Below are positions 9,310-16,591 of a stretch of DNA of 41,206 nucleotides, piece after piece. The stretch's first letter is position 1. Each line of letters starts with the position of its first letter. This DNA comes from a bacterium BMS3Bbin03 (GTDB taxonomy: Bacteria > Zhuqueibacterota > JdFR-76 > BMS3Abin05). Below the pieces are notes generated by a model that worked only from the letters and a program-made list of their open reading frames with translations, ran no database searches and was not told where the DNA came from. The stretch covers positions 1 through 41,206 of the forward strand of contig BDTM01000136.1 in assembly GCA_002898015.1 (NCBI GenBank). Reading direction: 5' to 3'. A program made the position numbers and the translations under genes.

Positions 9310-10023
9310 TTAATCATGATCCTTCTGTTCAGCTTTTTCACTGTGCAGCGATTCGACTTCAAAATCGTCAAAAGAAGTTGCCGCATCGGCTTTTGTCCAC
9401 AGTCCGACACCGCCGGCATTCCTAAAAGTCTTATCTTTAACGTTTAACAATTTCCTGTCGTTAAGATAACCGGATATGTTTACACCTGATTGTACTATTT
9501 TCATTTCATACCATTTATGGGCAGGCAGTTTGATTCTGGCGCTGGCAAGCATCCTGCGTGCGCCGTTTTTGACATAATAAATCCGAAAGTTATTTTCCAA
9601 AGGATTATAACGGGCAACATAATAGTTGTCTTTATTCTGCGTGCGCCAGATAACACCGCCGCCCTGATCTCCTCTGCCGGTATTTGCTTTAAATTTCACT
9701 TCAATCACACCGTTTAAAAATTGAGTTTTATTGGTCCAGCAAAGGTTGAATGTGCCGCCGAAAACGTGGTTGATTTTAGTCAGCGCCAGCACTTTTTTCC
9801 CTGAAGGCGCCGATGGATCCTGAATAACCTTCCAGGTGGCCAACGGGCCTTTTGGATGGGTAGCCTCCACTTTCCAGCCTTCCGGCAATTGACCGATTTT
9901 TACGGTTTCAAACGAAAGTTTTGTCTCGTTATTCTTTTCAGGATGTGTTTCCTGTGCACCGACGCCGCTAAAATTAAACACTGTAAACAGGAACAGAACG
10001 CAAAATAAAATGATTCGTTTCAT
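9310..10023 (-). CDS. Secreted DUF1080/LamG-like protein
   Basis: 237 residues with a signal peptide (MKRIILFCVLFLFTVFNFSGVGA, cleavage near AQE). The body is a concanavalin-like jelly-roll of the DUF1080 type: FETVKIGQLPEGWK, WKVIQDPSAPSGKKVLAL, GVIEVKFKANTGRGDQGGGVIWR, YYVARYNPLENNFRIY, VNISGYLNDRKLL and GGVGLWTKADAATSFDDFEV. The family includes 3-keto-glycoside hydrolases and sugar-binding modules, but no catalytic activity can be claimed here. A good ribosome site (AAGGAG) sits 7 nt from the ATG. It starts 33 nt after the sensor kinase gene and is probably in the same transcript, which makes it a candidate output or envelope partner of that two-component system. Confidence 0.75.
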   Translation of the reverse strand: MKRIILFCVLFLFTVFNFSGVGAQETHPEKNNETKLSFETVKIGQLPEGWKVEATHPKGPLATWKVIQDPSAPSGKKVLALTKINHVFGGTFNLCWTNKTQFLNGVIEVKFKANTGRGDQGGGVIWRTQNKDNYYVARYNPLENNFRIYYVKNGARRMLASARIKLPAHKWYEMKIVQSGVNISGYLNDRKLLNVKDKTFRNAGGVGLWTKADAATSFDDFEVESLHSEKAEQKDHD

Positions 10024-10055
10024 GATGATTTCTCCTTATTTTTCGATTTATTTCA

Positions 10056-11438
10056 TTACACGGGCAAAATAATGCTGAAAGAAGACCCTTTTCCCGTTCG
10101 ACTCTCAACCCGAATCGTGCCTCCCTGCAACTGTAACGCCCATTGCGCAATCGCCAGTCCCAGTCCGCTTCCGCCCATATCCCGGGAGCGTCCTTTATCA
10201 ACCCTGTAAAACCGGTCGAATATTTTTTCACGCTGTGCTTCGGGGATCCCGGGACCCTGATCGTTTACATCGATTCTGGCATGGGTTTCCCCTGCAGGTA
10301 TAATTTGTACAGTGATGGATGAATTCTCGGGCGAATATTTTATGGCGTTATCGATCAGATTTAACAGAGCCTGCCACAGCAGTGTGCGATCGGCCTTTGC
10401 CCGGACCTGTTTGTCCCCGCGAATCAACAGCGATTGATTCTTTTCTTCGGCCAGTGCTTTAATGAATTCCACGGTACGCTCGACAAATGGATACAATTCA
10501 ATGGGTTCAATATGAACCTTGAAAGCGTTGGAATCGGCGCGGGTCAGAAAGAGCAGACTGTCCACGAGGTGCGTCAGATAATTATTTTCTTCCAGCATGC
10601 TGCCGATAATGTCGCGATAATAGCCCGCCTCTCTTTGATTTTGCAGGCTCACCTCGCCAATGCTGCGGATAGCCGTCAGCGGTGTGCGCAGTTCATGGGC
10701 GGCATCTGAAGTGAATTGTTTTAACCGCAGAAAATATTTCTGAATGCGTTCCAGCAGCTCGTTGATCGCAAGCGCGAGATTGCCGAGTTCGTCGCCGGGA
10801 TTGACAACCGGCAGGCGTTCCTGCAGGTTTTCCCCGCTGATTTTCCGGGCTTTTTTGGCCATTTGGTCGACCGGCGCCAGGAATCTTTTGGCCAGTGAAT
10901 AGCCGCCGATTCCCGCGATGACCATGGCAAGAGGTAAAGTAAGCATCAGTATCCAACCGAATTTGGTGATTTGATGCCGTAACGGTTCTTCGCTGCGCAC
11001 GACCCGAATGAACAACCATTTTCCCTCGATGTTGGTTTTCCCGGTTAAAACCCGAATGCGGTCGTTATTGCCCAACCGCCTCGACCGGAACGAGGTGCCG
11101 CCGGTTATTTTTTCCGTTGAAAAATGCGGGGGGAGACCCGGGCCTGTGAAAGGTTTGTTCTGAAACACCAATTTCCCGTTTGGCAGCCATAATTCAACCC
11201 AGCGTTCTTTAAAAAGGGGATCATCCTCTGAATCAATGCGGACCGAACCGTCAGGCCGAATTTCAGTGATGCTTCGGACAATATCGTAATCCTGCTTCAA
11301 CAGGTTGTCTAAATTATGACGCAGATTTAAAAACAGTAAGAAAAAAGAGAGACTTGCGTAGACGAATAGAATGCTCGTAAGCACCAGAACGTACCACAGC
11401 GTCAGGCGGGCTCGCACATTTTTGGGCGGAAAGGACAT
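10056..11438 (-). CDS. Sensor histidine kinase, CusS-like
   Basis: 460 residues. TM1 at about 13-35, a periplasmic sensor region to about 150, and TM2 at about 162-182 are followed by a HAMP domain (RFLAPVDQMAKKARKISGENLQERLP). The HisKA domain has the phospho-acceptor His at about 248 (AAHELRTPLTAIRS). The HATPase domain shows N box LLNLIDNAIKYSP, G1 DVNDQGPGIP and G2 GGSGLGLAIAQWALQLQGG. This layout matches heavy-metal sensors of the CusS/PcoS group. Its ATG shares one base with the regulator's TGA (TGATG at 11440-11436), so the pair is translationally coupled. The ligand is unknown; iron or copper would fit the neighbours. Confidence 0.9.
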   Translation of the reverse strand: MSFPPKNVRARLTLWYVLVLTSILFVYASLSFFLLFLNLRHNLDNLLKQDYDIVRSITEIRPDGSVRIDSEDDPLFKERWVELWLPNGKLVFQNKPFTGPGLPPHFSTEKITGGTSFRSRRLGNNDRIRVLTGKTNIEGKWLFIRVVRSEEPLRHQITKFGWILMLTLPLAMVIAGIGGYSLAKRFLAPVDQMAKKARKISGENLQERLPVVNPGDELGNLALAINELLERIQKYFLRLKQFTSDAAHELRTPLTAIRSIGEVSLQNQREAGYYRDIIGSMLEENNYLTHLVDSLLFLTRADSNAFKVHIEPIELYPFVERTVEFIKALAEEKNQSLLIRGDKQVRAKADRTLLWQALLNLIDNAIKYSPENSSITVQIIPAGETHARIDVNDQGPGIPEAQREKIFDRFYRVDKGRSRDMGGSGLGLAIAQWALQLQGGTIRVESRTGKGSSFSIILPV

Positions 11439-12121
11439 CAGGGCATTTCCTCAGACAAAATAAATCCGACGCCGCGCAGGGTGTGCAGCAGTTTTTTTTC
11501 AAAGGGTTCATCGATCTTGCGGCGCAAGCGGGCGATGTGAACATCAATCAGGTTATCGATTGGGGTAGCCCGGTTGGTTTCCTGCCAGACGTCTCCGGCC
11601 AGCATTTCCCGCGAAACAATTTGCCCATGGCGGCGCAGCAGGTATTCCAGTAATTCAAATTCACGGGCGGTAAGTGCAATAGGCTGACCGGCCCGCTTCA
11701 CTTTGTGCGTGACAAAATCCATCTCAAGATCGGCCAATTTTAAACGGAGCAAATCTTCATTTTTCCTGCGCCGCAGCAAAACCCGGATGCGCGCCAGCAA
11801 TTCGGAAAAAGCAAACGGCTTGATCAGGTAATCATCGGCGCCGCTGTTCAGACCAATAACTCTGTCTTCAACGGCGTCGCGGGCCGTCAAAATAAGCACC
11901 GGCAGGATCATTCCGGTCCGGCGAATGGTTTTTAAAATCTCGATTCCGTCCCGTCCGGGAAGCGACAGATCGAGCAGCAATAGATCAACTTCCTGTGAAT
12001 TTAAAATGTAAAATCCCTCTTCCCCCGTGCCGGCCAGATCGACCTGATAGCCCTCGTATTCGAGGCCTTCTTTCAGAGCATGGGCTACTTTGTGTTCGTC
12101 TTCAATAACTAAAATGCGCAT
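11438..12121 (-). CDS. Response regulator, OmpR/CusR family
   Basis: 227 residues when started at MRILVIEDEHK (12121). A longer in-frame start at 12169 would add 16 residues that do not fit the receiver fold. Receiver domain: acidic pair E7/D8/E9, phospho-acceptor D51 in LLLLDLSLPG, and a Lys in LIKPFAFSEL. A trans_reg_C winged helix follows (ALTAREFELLEYLLRRHGQIVSR, NLIDVHIARLRRKID, LHTLRGVGFIL). It partners the kinase at 10056, with a one-base overlap. It is the first gene of the minus-strand block, so it may control the operons below it. Confidence 0.92.
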   Translation of the reverse strand: MRILVIEDEHKVAHALKEGLEYEGYQVDLAGTGEEGFYILNSQEVDLLLLDLSLPGRDGIEILKTIRRTGMILPVLILTARDAVEDRVIGLNSGADDYLIKPFAFSELLARIRVLLRRRKNEDLLRLKLADLEMDFVTHKVKRAGQPIALTAREFELLEYLLRRHGQIVSREMLAGDVWQETNRATPIDNLIDVHIARLRRKIDEPFEKKLLHTLRGVGFILSEEMP

Positions 12122-12360
12122 GAAGGGTATCTCAATAATATTAAAACTGTGTTCTCGGTCTAAACGCACCGCCGTGTATTTTAATTAAAATAAAGAATTC
12201 TGGTTTTGGAGTCAACTGAAGTTTTGCTTAATTTTTGGTCAGAAAGCGGAGGAGGAGCACTGCTGAGCTTAACAAAAAGACGTCGCAATTCAGCCGCAAC
12301 GTCAACAGGCCGCAAAGGAAAGATAGGATTTATTTGTGTTTATTAGGGGGCTGTTTATTT

Positions 12361-12408
12361 CTCCCACGAATGGTCACGAAAAAAATAAGGGTATCAGGCA
12401 AAACCTGT
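12361..12408 (-). repeat. Fragment of the interspersed repeat (cacgaat/caggcaaaacctg part)
   Basis: The stretch matches the outer part of the larger repeats at 32050-32106 and 40633-40690 (CCCACGAA, GGTCACGAAAAAAATAAGG, GTATCAGGCAAAACCTGT). It lies in the gene-free 12122-13247 region, is in the same orientation as the 40.6-kb copy and lacks the hairpin-chain unit. Confidence 0.7.
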
Positions 12409-12457
12409 GCGGCAACCGGCCGTGTTCTCCGGCGGATAAGCTTGCCTGAGGCGGGAC

Positions 12458-12552
12458 GGGGTGTGTTATTCTGTTTTACGGCCGGATTCAAAAAATGGAG
12501 GGATATTTGAATCGGAAACAACACACCCCTAAATCCCCTCTTGATAGAGGGG
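12458..12552. repeat. Inverted repeat plus short hairpin, MITE-like remnant
   Basis: GGGGTGTGTT (12458-12467) and AACACACCCC (12520-12529) are perfect 10-bp inverted arms about 52 bp apart, followed at once by a hairpin CCCCTC-TTGATA-GAGGGG (12535-12552). No ORF of interest lies inside. Read as a small non-autonomous element or repeat remnant; there is no transposase nearby. Confidence 0.5.
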
Positions 12553-12598
12553 ACTTCTGTTAGGTGCAGAAAATTAAAAGGGTTATCAAAGAAAAGCG

Positions 12599-12679
12599 CC
12601 GTTAGGTGCGAAATGTTTATAGAAAAAATTCTCTATCCATTTCGAGTGCCGTTAGGTACGAAATGTCAAATTTGTCTAT
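12599..12679 (+). repeat. CCGTTAGGTRCGAAATG repeat, two copies
   Basis: CCGTTAGGTGCGAAATG (12599-12615) and CCGTTAGGTACGAAATG (12649-12665) are direct copies 50 bp apart. Positions 12645-12679 (35 bp) are exactly repeated in inverse orientation at 31254-31288, and the similarity continues to about 70 bp. This resembles REP-type intergenic repeats that are spread in trans by RAYT/TnpA-REP transposases, but no such gene is in the window. Confidence 0.65.
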
Positions 12680-12939
12680 CGTGTTTTCTGAAAAGAAAAC
12701 TATGATTTATAACCATTTAAAATACGAAACAACCATTTGCAGGCAGGAGGTTTATAAAATATTGAACGGCCATTCTGTTGATGCGTATTACCGGTTGGCA
12801 GACAAGCTTACCGGAGGCGGAGCTCTCTGCCGAAGGCCGATTAGAAGATTTAGTTTATAATATTAGTGCCTTCCCGTCTTTGTTGCAAATATAGAATCTG
12901 AATGGTCACGCGGCCGGCAGCAGTAAAATAAAGTAAATT

Positions 12940-12975
12940 CGTAGACTATTCTATATTTATGTAGATTATTCTATA
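12940..12975 (+). promoter_or_regulatory. Two GTAGAxTATTCTAtA operator-like sites
   Basis: Two 16-bp sites, 12940-12955 and 12960-12975, start exactly 20 bp apart. They match the palindrome TGTAGAATATTCTACA at 13 and 14 of 16 positions. They lie about 100 bp upstream of a sigma-54-like element (13077) and about 270 bp upstream of the Met-rich gene. The same site type precedes four other units (15871, 21385, 22925, 32138). Inferred: enhancer sites for an NtrC-type activator. Confidence 0.6.
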
Positions 12976-13006
12976 AAACGGCGTTGTGTCTGAAAGGTTT
13001 ATTGGC

Positions 13007-13045
13007 AGTCAAGTGTAACCCGCTTCTGCCGATTTTTACTTGACT
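13007..13045. promoter_or_regulatory. AGTCAAGT...ACTTGACT inverted repeat
   Basis: AGTCAAGT (13007-13014) and ACTTGACT (13038-13045) are perfect 8-bp inverted arms 23 nt apart. A very similar pair lies at 21544-21578 ahead of the His-tailed YHS gene. The role is unknown; it may be a repressor site or an RNA hairpin. Here it sits between the enhancer-like sites and the sigma-54-like element. Confidence 0.4.
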
Positions 13046-13076
13046 TTATCTCATTTATTATTATGTTATTAATCGC

Positions 13077-13091
13077 TGGCACAGAAATTGA
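13077..13091 (+). promoter_or_regulatory. Sigma-54-like promoter (-24/-12)
   Basis: TGGCACAGAAATTGA has GG and TTG at the exact spacing of the sigma-54 consensus (TGGCAC-N5-TTGCW), deviating only in the last C. It is about 157 bp ahead of the Met-rich gene, leaving a long leader. Confidence comes mainly from the recurrence of the same arrangement at four other units. Confidence 0.6.
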
Positions 13092-13247
13092 AGTCGTCTT
13101 AACTCTAAAACGAAAAATTGGTTGAGTAGAACTTGTTGCAAAAGATGAGATTGCGCATCGATTAGTGGAGATCATCTGCCGGACAAGAATTCAAAGCGAA
13201 AAAAAGAAATCTTGGAACGTCAACAAAACATGAAAGGGAGAATCACC

Positions 13248-13901
13248 ATGAAAAACAGAATTGTCAAAATGACCATGTTGGCCATAAGTTTAATGCTTGT
13301 TTATGGGTTAGCTTATGCTCAACATGCCCCGGCAAGCCAGACCGGCAGTTCAACAACGGGGCCGCAGCAGAGTATGATGCACAAAGGCCAAAAGATGGGC
13401 GGCATGATGCAAAAAGGTCAGATGATGGGCGGTATGATGCAGGGCATGATGAAAAACTGCGGCATGATGCAGGGAAAGATGGGCGGTCACGCGACCCTCC
13501 CCAAGGATCCTGTTTTTAAAATCCTGTTTACGTCCGGATATCCGGCGTATCTGCTCAAATCGGCACAAAAATTGAATCTTTCCGAAAATCAAATCAAGGC
13601 ATTGAATAATTTAAAATTGTCTTTCGTCAAGACCGTGATTAAAAAGAAAGCCGATTTACAAATTGCCCAAATTGATTTACGCCAACTGGCCGGTGCCAAA
13701 AATCTTGCATACAGCAAGATCAAAGCAAAGATCAATGCGATCAATTCAATCGAGGCGGGTTTACGACTAAATGTATTAAATACCGTTCAGAAAAGTCGCA
13801 AGATTCTGACAGCAAAACAATTGCAGCAATTGCCGGAATTGTCAAAATCGTGCGGGGTGGGCGGAAAAGGCATGATGGGCGGAAAGGGCATGATGAAGTA
13901 G
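13248..13901 (+). CDS. Met-rich CpxP/Spy/ZraP-like periplasmic metal-binding protein
   Basis: 217 residues from the ATG at 13248, chosen because GAAAGGGAG lies just upstream and a signal peptide follows directly (MKNRIVKMTMLAISLMLVYGLAYA). Residues about 40-85 are a run of MM, GGMM and HKGQKM motifs (MMQKGQMMGGMMQGMM), and the C-terminus ends KGMMGGKGMMK. This is a strong thioether/copper-type ligand pattern. Between them is an all-helical segment with LNLSENQIKALNNLK and RKILTAKQLQQLPEL, the LTxxQ-type motif of Spy/CpxP/ZraP chaperones. Expected role: periplasmic metal (Cu+/Ag+) buffering or metal-stress chaperone. A sigma-54-like promoter and operator-like palindromes lie upstream. ZraP is likewise sigma-54-controlled in enterics, which supports the analogy. 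Confidence 0.8.
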   Translation: MKNRIVKMTMLAISLMLVYGLAYAQHAPASQTGSSTTGPQQSMMHKGQKMGGMMQKGQMMGGMMQGMMKNCGMMQGKMGGHATLPKDPVFKILFTSGYPAYLLKSAQKLNLSENQIKALNNLKLSFVKTVIKKKADLQIAQIDLRQLAGAKNLAYSKIKAKINAINSIEAGLRLNVLNTVQKSRKILTAKQLQQLPELSKSCGVGGKGMMGGKGMMK

Positions 13902-13925
13902 AAGCCTGTCCGGGATCACCCAACG

Positions 13926-14075
13926 GCGAAGACAAATCCGATTGACAGACTTAAGACAGAACTTCAGGAAGGGATCGACCTTGGAAAGTGCAAAAAATGC
14001 GGCTGCATGCAAGATGTCTTGGAAAATCCAGGGCCGTCCCTTTTCCTGATTAAAAAAAGCATCCGGTTTACAAAC
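13926..14075 (+). pseudogene. Gene fragment with GKCKKCGCM motif
   Basis: The frame continuing after the stop at 13901 reads DRLKTELQEGIDLGKCKKC then GCMQDVLEN before degenerating. It has no start codon and stops soon after, at about 14085. The motif strongly resembles the N-terminal cysteine module I remember from MtrA/DUF4346-like bacterial proteins (EGIxLGKCKKCGCM). Read as a decayed 5' remnant. The family assignment is from memory and should be tested by search. Confidence 0.35.
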
Positions 14076-14197
14076 AAACATTGAATGCGGGCTAAAGCGG
14101 ATATCCGCTGGTGAACTGCTTTCCACCGCCGGCTTCGTGACTTTATAGAAGACAGTTACCTGAATCGTGTAAAACCTCATTTACGGGCGAGTCGTAA

Positions 14198-14237
14198 AAA
14201 AAGACCGATTTCGGTTTTATTATCTTCCGGTCTTTTT
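14198..14237 (+). terminator. Hairpin terminator after the Met-rich gene
   Basis: AAAAAGACCG (14198-14207) pairs with CGGTCTTTTT (14228-14237), with a smaller nested hairpin ACCG-ATTT-CGGT followed by T-rich sequence. A- and T-rich flanks would allow use in both directions. It is about 300 bp beyond the stop of the upstream gene. Confidence 0.6.
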
Positions 14238-14460
14238 CATTTCTCTTTTTTGAATAGCCTCAATTAGACTTAATCAACTTCTAAAATCAGCCTGTCCCGC
14301 CTGGGCGGGATTAATCGATGTTCGGTGTTCATTTTATGATTATTTTTTGACTCGAGGACCTCTCACCCATAAATTTCTGATTTTTCCTGTCAAAAACTCG
14401 CACAGATCAAAGCGCTTATCGAGACAGTGGGTCACCGCGGTCGAACTTGTATTTCCAACA

Positions 14461-14591
14461 GTTGTGCCGGTTGTGGCTTGCCCCGTGGTAAACCGTGGGG
14501 CTAAGACTGGAAAGGACGCTGAAGCGTCCTGCTGGGTCAGCACCCTTTAGGGCGCTTCCCATTCTTAGCCTGATGGTTCACCATCAGAAGG
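14461..14591 (+). repeat. Single copy of hairpin-chain repeat (partial unit)
   Basis: It contains in order a CCCCGTGG/CCGTGGGG hairpin (loop TAAA), AGGACGCT-GA-AGCGTCCT, a CCTTTAGGGCGC piece and CTGATGGT-TC-ACCATCAG. These are the same hairpins in the same order as the tandem units at 31383-31932 and, inverted, at 40804-41206. It lies in the gene-free stretch 13902-14717. A separate CCCGCC-TG-GGCGGG hairpin is just upstream near 14295. Confidence 0.75.
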
Positions 14592-14656
14592 ATCTGTTCC
14601 CGGAATAAAAGTTAGCTATCCATATGTGAGGGTTTATTGAATAGTTACCTTTTTTC

Positions 14657-14685
14657 TTGATTTCATTTGCAAAATATTGTATAAT
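14657..14685 (+). promoter_or_regulatory. Sigma-70-type promoter for the orphan kinase
   Basis: TTGATT (14657-14662), a 17-nt spacer, and TATAAT (14680-14685) lie 32 bp before the kinase ATG. This is a near-ideal housekeeping promoter, in contrast to the sigma-54-like elements ahead of the metal units, and suggests that the kinase is made constitutively. Confidence 0.65.
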
Positions 14686-14717
14686 CAACAAATGGAAGCA
14701 GACATTTGGAGAGAATA

Positions 14718-15860
14718 ATGTCGGACAAGCGGCAGCATTTTTGGTTAATTCTGATAGGCATTTTGGTGGTTGTCATTTCAGCACTTCACTATTTAACGCC
14801 GACGATGAAATGGCAATATCATTTAATCTACATGCAGGGCTATTTTATTCCGATTTTAATAGGTGCCTTTCAATTTGGGATCCGCGGGGGATTGGGAACC
14901 GCACTGGCGGTGAGTTTTATCTATTTTCCTCATGTGATGCTGCAGTGGGGGGGACTGATAGAGACGAATATGATGCGATTCTTACAAATTTTTTTATTCA
15001 ATCTAATTGGTTATGTCACGGGCGTGATTTCACAGCAGCGCATGCAGGAAAATGAGCGTTATCAACACGCCGTTGGCGACTTGGAGAAATCCCTAAAAAA
15101 ATTGAAAACGCAGTCAAAACATTTGGCGGAGGTGGAGGATCGGCTGCGTCATGCAGACCGGCTTTCCGTTGTGGGAGAATTAACCGCAAGCCTGGCGCAT
15201 GAAATCCGCAATCCTCTCGGAGCCATCCGGGGGGCCACGGAAATTCTCAGGGATGAATTGCCAGAAGAGGCGCGCCGGTCCGAGTTTTTTAAGATTCTAA
15301 TTAATGAGACCATGCGACTCAGCGCCGTGCTGGAAAATTACCTGAGTTTTGCCCGCAATAGAAAGCATTATGTGGAGAAAAGCGATCTGGCTGCCGTCAT
15401 CAATAGTGTCACGCAATTATTGACTCACAGCGCCCAAAAATCCGGGGTTCGGTTTAAATATCGTTTTCCCAATTATCCGATTTCGATCCTCATCGATCCG
15501 AATCAACTGCGGCAGGTTCTGATTAATCTCTTATTAAATGCGGTTCAGGCCATGTCCTGGGGGGGTGAGATTACCATATCTGCAGAAAAGACAGTGCCCG
15601 TCAACCGGGAGGAATTCGGTTCGGTCATCGCTAAAGCCATTCCCTATTTGCGGCTGTCTATTCGTGATCAGGGGCCTGGAATTCCGGAGGCTCAAAAACA
15701 GAAAATATTCCAACCGTTTTATACCACCAAGCCCAATGGAACCGGGCTGGGTCTTGCCATTGTCAGGCGATTGGTCGATCAAAACCATTGGCAAATTGAA
15801 ATCCACAGTGAAACAGGCAAAGGCACAGAAGTCATTTTAATAATCCCTTTCAGGCCTTAA
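14718..15860 (+). CDS. Orphan membrane sensor histidine kinase, NtrB/ZraS-like
   Basis: 380 residues from the ATG at 14718, preceded by GGAGA; the TTG at 14706 lacks support. About four hydrophobic segments in the first 110 residues (WLILIGILVVVISAL, FIPILIGAFQFGI, LGTALAVSFIYF, FLQIFLFNLIGYVTGVI) form a membrane sensor with hardly any periplasmic domain. A linking coiled coil leads to HisKA with H161 in LAHEIRNPLGAIRG. The HEIRNPLG form is typical of NtrB/HydH kinases that serve sigma-54 activators. The HATPase shows LRQVLINLLLNAVQAM, DQGPGIP and GTGLGLAIVRRLV. No response regulator is adjacent. Because the surrounding units carry sigma-54-like promoters, this is a plausible sensor for them, with the NtrC-type partner encoded outside the window. 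Confidence 0.88.
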   Translation: MSDKRQHFWLILIGILVVVISALHYLTPTMKWQYHLIYMQGYFIPILIGAFQFGIRGGLGTALAVSFIYFPHVMLQWGGLIETNMMRFLQIFLFNLIGYVTGVISQQRMQENERYQHAVGDLEKSLKKLKTQSKHLAEVEDRLRHADRLSVVGELTASLAHEIRNPLGAIRGATEILRDELPEEARRSEFFKILINETMRLSAVLENYLSFARNRKHYVEKSDLAAVINSVTQLLTHSAQKSGVRFKYRFPNYPISILIDPNQLRQVLINLLLNAVQAMSWGGEITISAEKTVPVNREEFGSVIAKAIPYLRLSIRDQGPGIPEAQKQKIFQPFYTTKPNGTGLGLAIVRRLVDQNHWQIEIHSETGKGTEVILIIPFRP

Positions 15861-15870
15861 GGTTCGAACT

Positions 15871-15908
15871 TGTTGAATATTCTCCAGATGAGTGTTGAAT
15901 ATTCTCCA
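15871..15908 (+). promoter_or_regulatory. Two identical TGTTGAATATTCTCCA operator-like sites
   Basis: 15871-15886 and 15893-15908 are identical 16-mers, 22 bp apart (about two helical turns). They match TGTAGAATATTCTACA at 14 of 16 positions. They lie just after the kinase stop and about 130 bp upstream of the sigma-54-like element at 16038, a typical enhancer distance. Confidence 0.65.
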
Positions 15909-16037
15909 GATCAGGATCTAACGGACAGATATTTCTTTTACCGGCTTTTAAGGGCGTTAATGGAACTATTGGTTAACTGTTTAAAAATCAGTGCAATTAA
16001 AGAATTCCCGGGTCAACATTCTGTAGGCTTTTAGTTT

Positions 16038-16052
16038 TGGTACGGTCGTTGT
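16038..16052 (+). promoter_or_regulatory. Sigma-54-like promoter for the 16.1-21.4 kb operon
   Basis: TGGTACGGTCGTTGT matches TGGCACGNNNNTTGC with two transitions and correct -24/-12 spacing. It lies 57 bp ahead of the first gene of the operon that ends with the selenoprotein. Confidence 0.55.
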
Positions 16053-16108
16053 TTTACACCTACTCCAACAGGACTGAAAAAAAAACGAACTTTTGATCAA
16101 AAGTAAAA

Positions 16109-16534
16109 ATGATTAAGAAACATAATGCCAATGCAAGGATTTGGGTGGCCTTTATTTTGCTTGATATCGGTTTATTGGGAGCGGTATTTTTTTTCCCGAT
16201 GAACATCCAGTCACGCTATACCTGTCTTTATGATCAAATGATGAGTACAGTGGTGAGCGGCCATAACCTGGAAATGAGAGGTTTATTGACAAAAACCCGG
16301 GGAAAAAGTGTTTATTTATCCGGAAGGAGCGGCGAAGCTGATACTTCGAAAAGCGACGGCCGTCTTCAATATCATATTATGATGAGCAGTATGCATCATG
16401 GCCGTTGTATGAATCCACTGGACGAGAAATCGGATTTGGTGCATCGCTATTTATTTCCTTTCGGATTTTTATGGTGGGGAAGTTTGATCCTGACGATTAC
16501 CGGGGCCTTTTTATTGAAACGGCATTTCTCATAA
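16109..16534 (+). CDS. Small membrane protein of unknown function
   Basis: 141 residues. One hydrophobic helix near the N-terminus (WVAFILLDIGLLGAVFFFPM) and one at the C-terminus (YLFPFGFLWWGSLILTITGAFLL) enclose about 90 residues that would face the periplasm. This loop has Met/His-rich patches (YDQMMSTVVSGHNLEM, MMSSMHHGRCMNP), which are possible metal ligands. I do not recognise a family. It is the first gene after a sigma-54-like promoter and is followed 58 bp later by an Lgt homologue. A role in metal sensing or binding at the membrane is inference from composition and context. Confidence 0.65.
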   Translation: MIKKHNANARIWVAFILLDIGLLGAVFFFPMNIQSRYTCLYDQMMSTVVSGHNLEMRGLLTKTRGKSVYLSGRSGEADTSKSDGRLQYHIMMSSMHHGRCMNPLDEKSDLVHRYLFPFGFLWWGSLILTITGAFLLKRHFS

Positions 16535-16591
16535 TCCATTCATGAAAAGAGTGCAGAAGAAAATCACTGAAAAAGAAAGCAGAAACCGGAT

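Noticed and set aside
12606..12860. 84-residue ORF in the gene-free region
   Set aside because: It overlaps the CCGTTAGG repeats, has no ribosome site and shows no recognisable motif.
13078..13233. Possible PII-like remnant (VELVAKDEIAHRLVEII after an in-frame TGA)
   Set aside because: The similarity is short, no start codon fits, and the stretch overlaps the sigma-54-like element; a second selenoprotein here is not supported (no GG-loop hairpin seen).
13212..13247. Upstream in-frame extension of the Met-rich protein
   Set aside because: The signal peptide begins at 13248, where the ribosome site is correctly placed; the extension would bury it.
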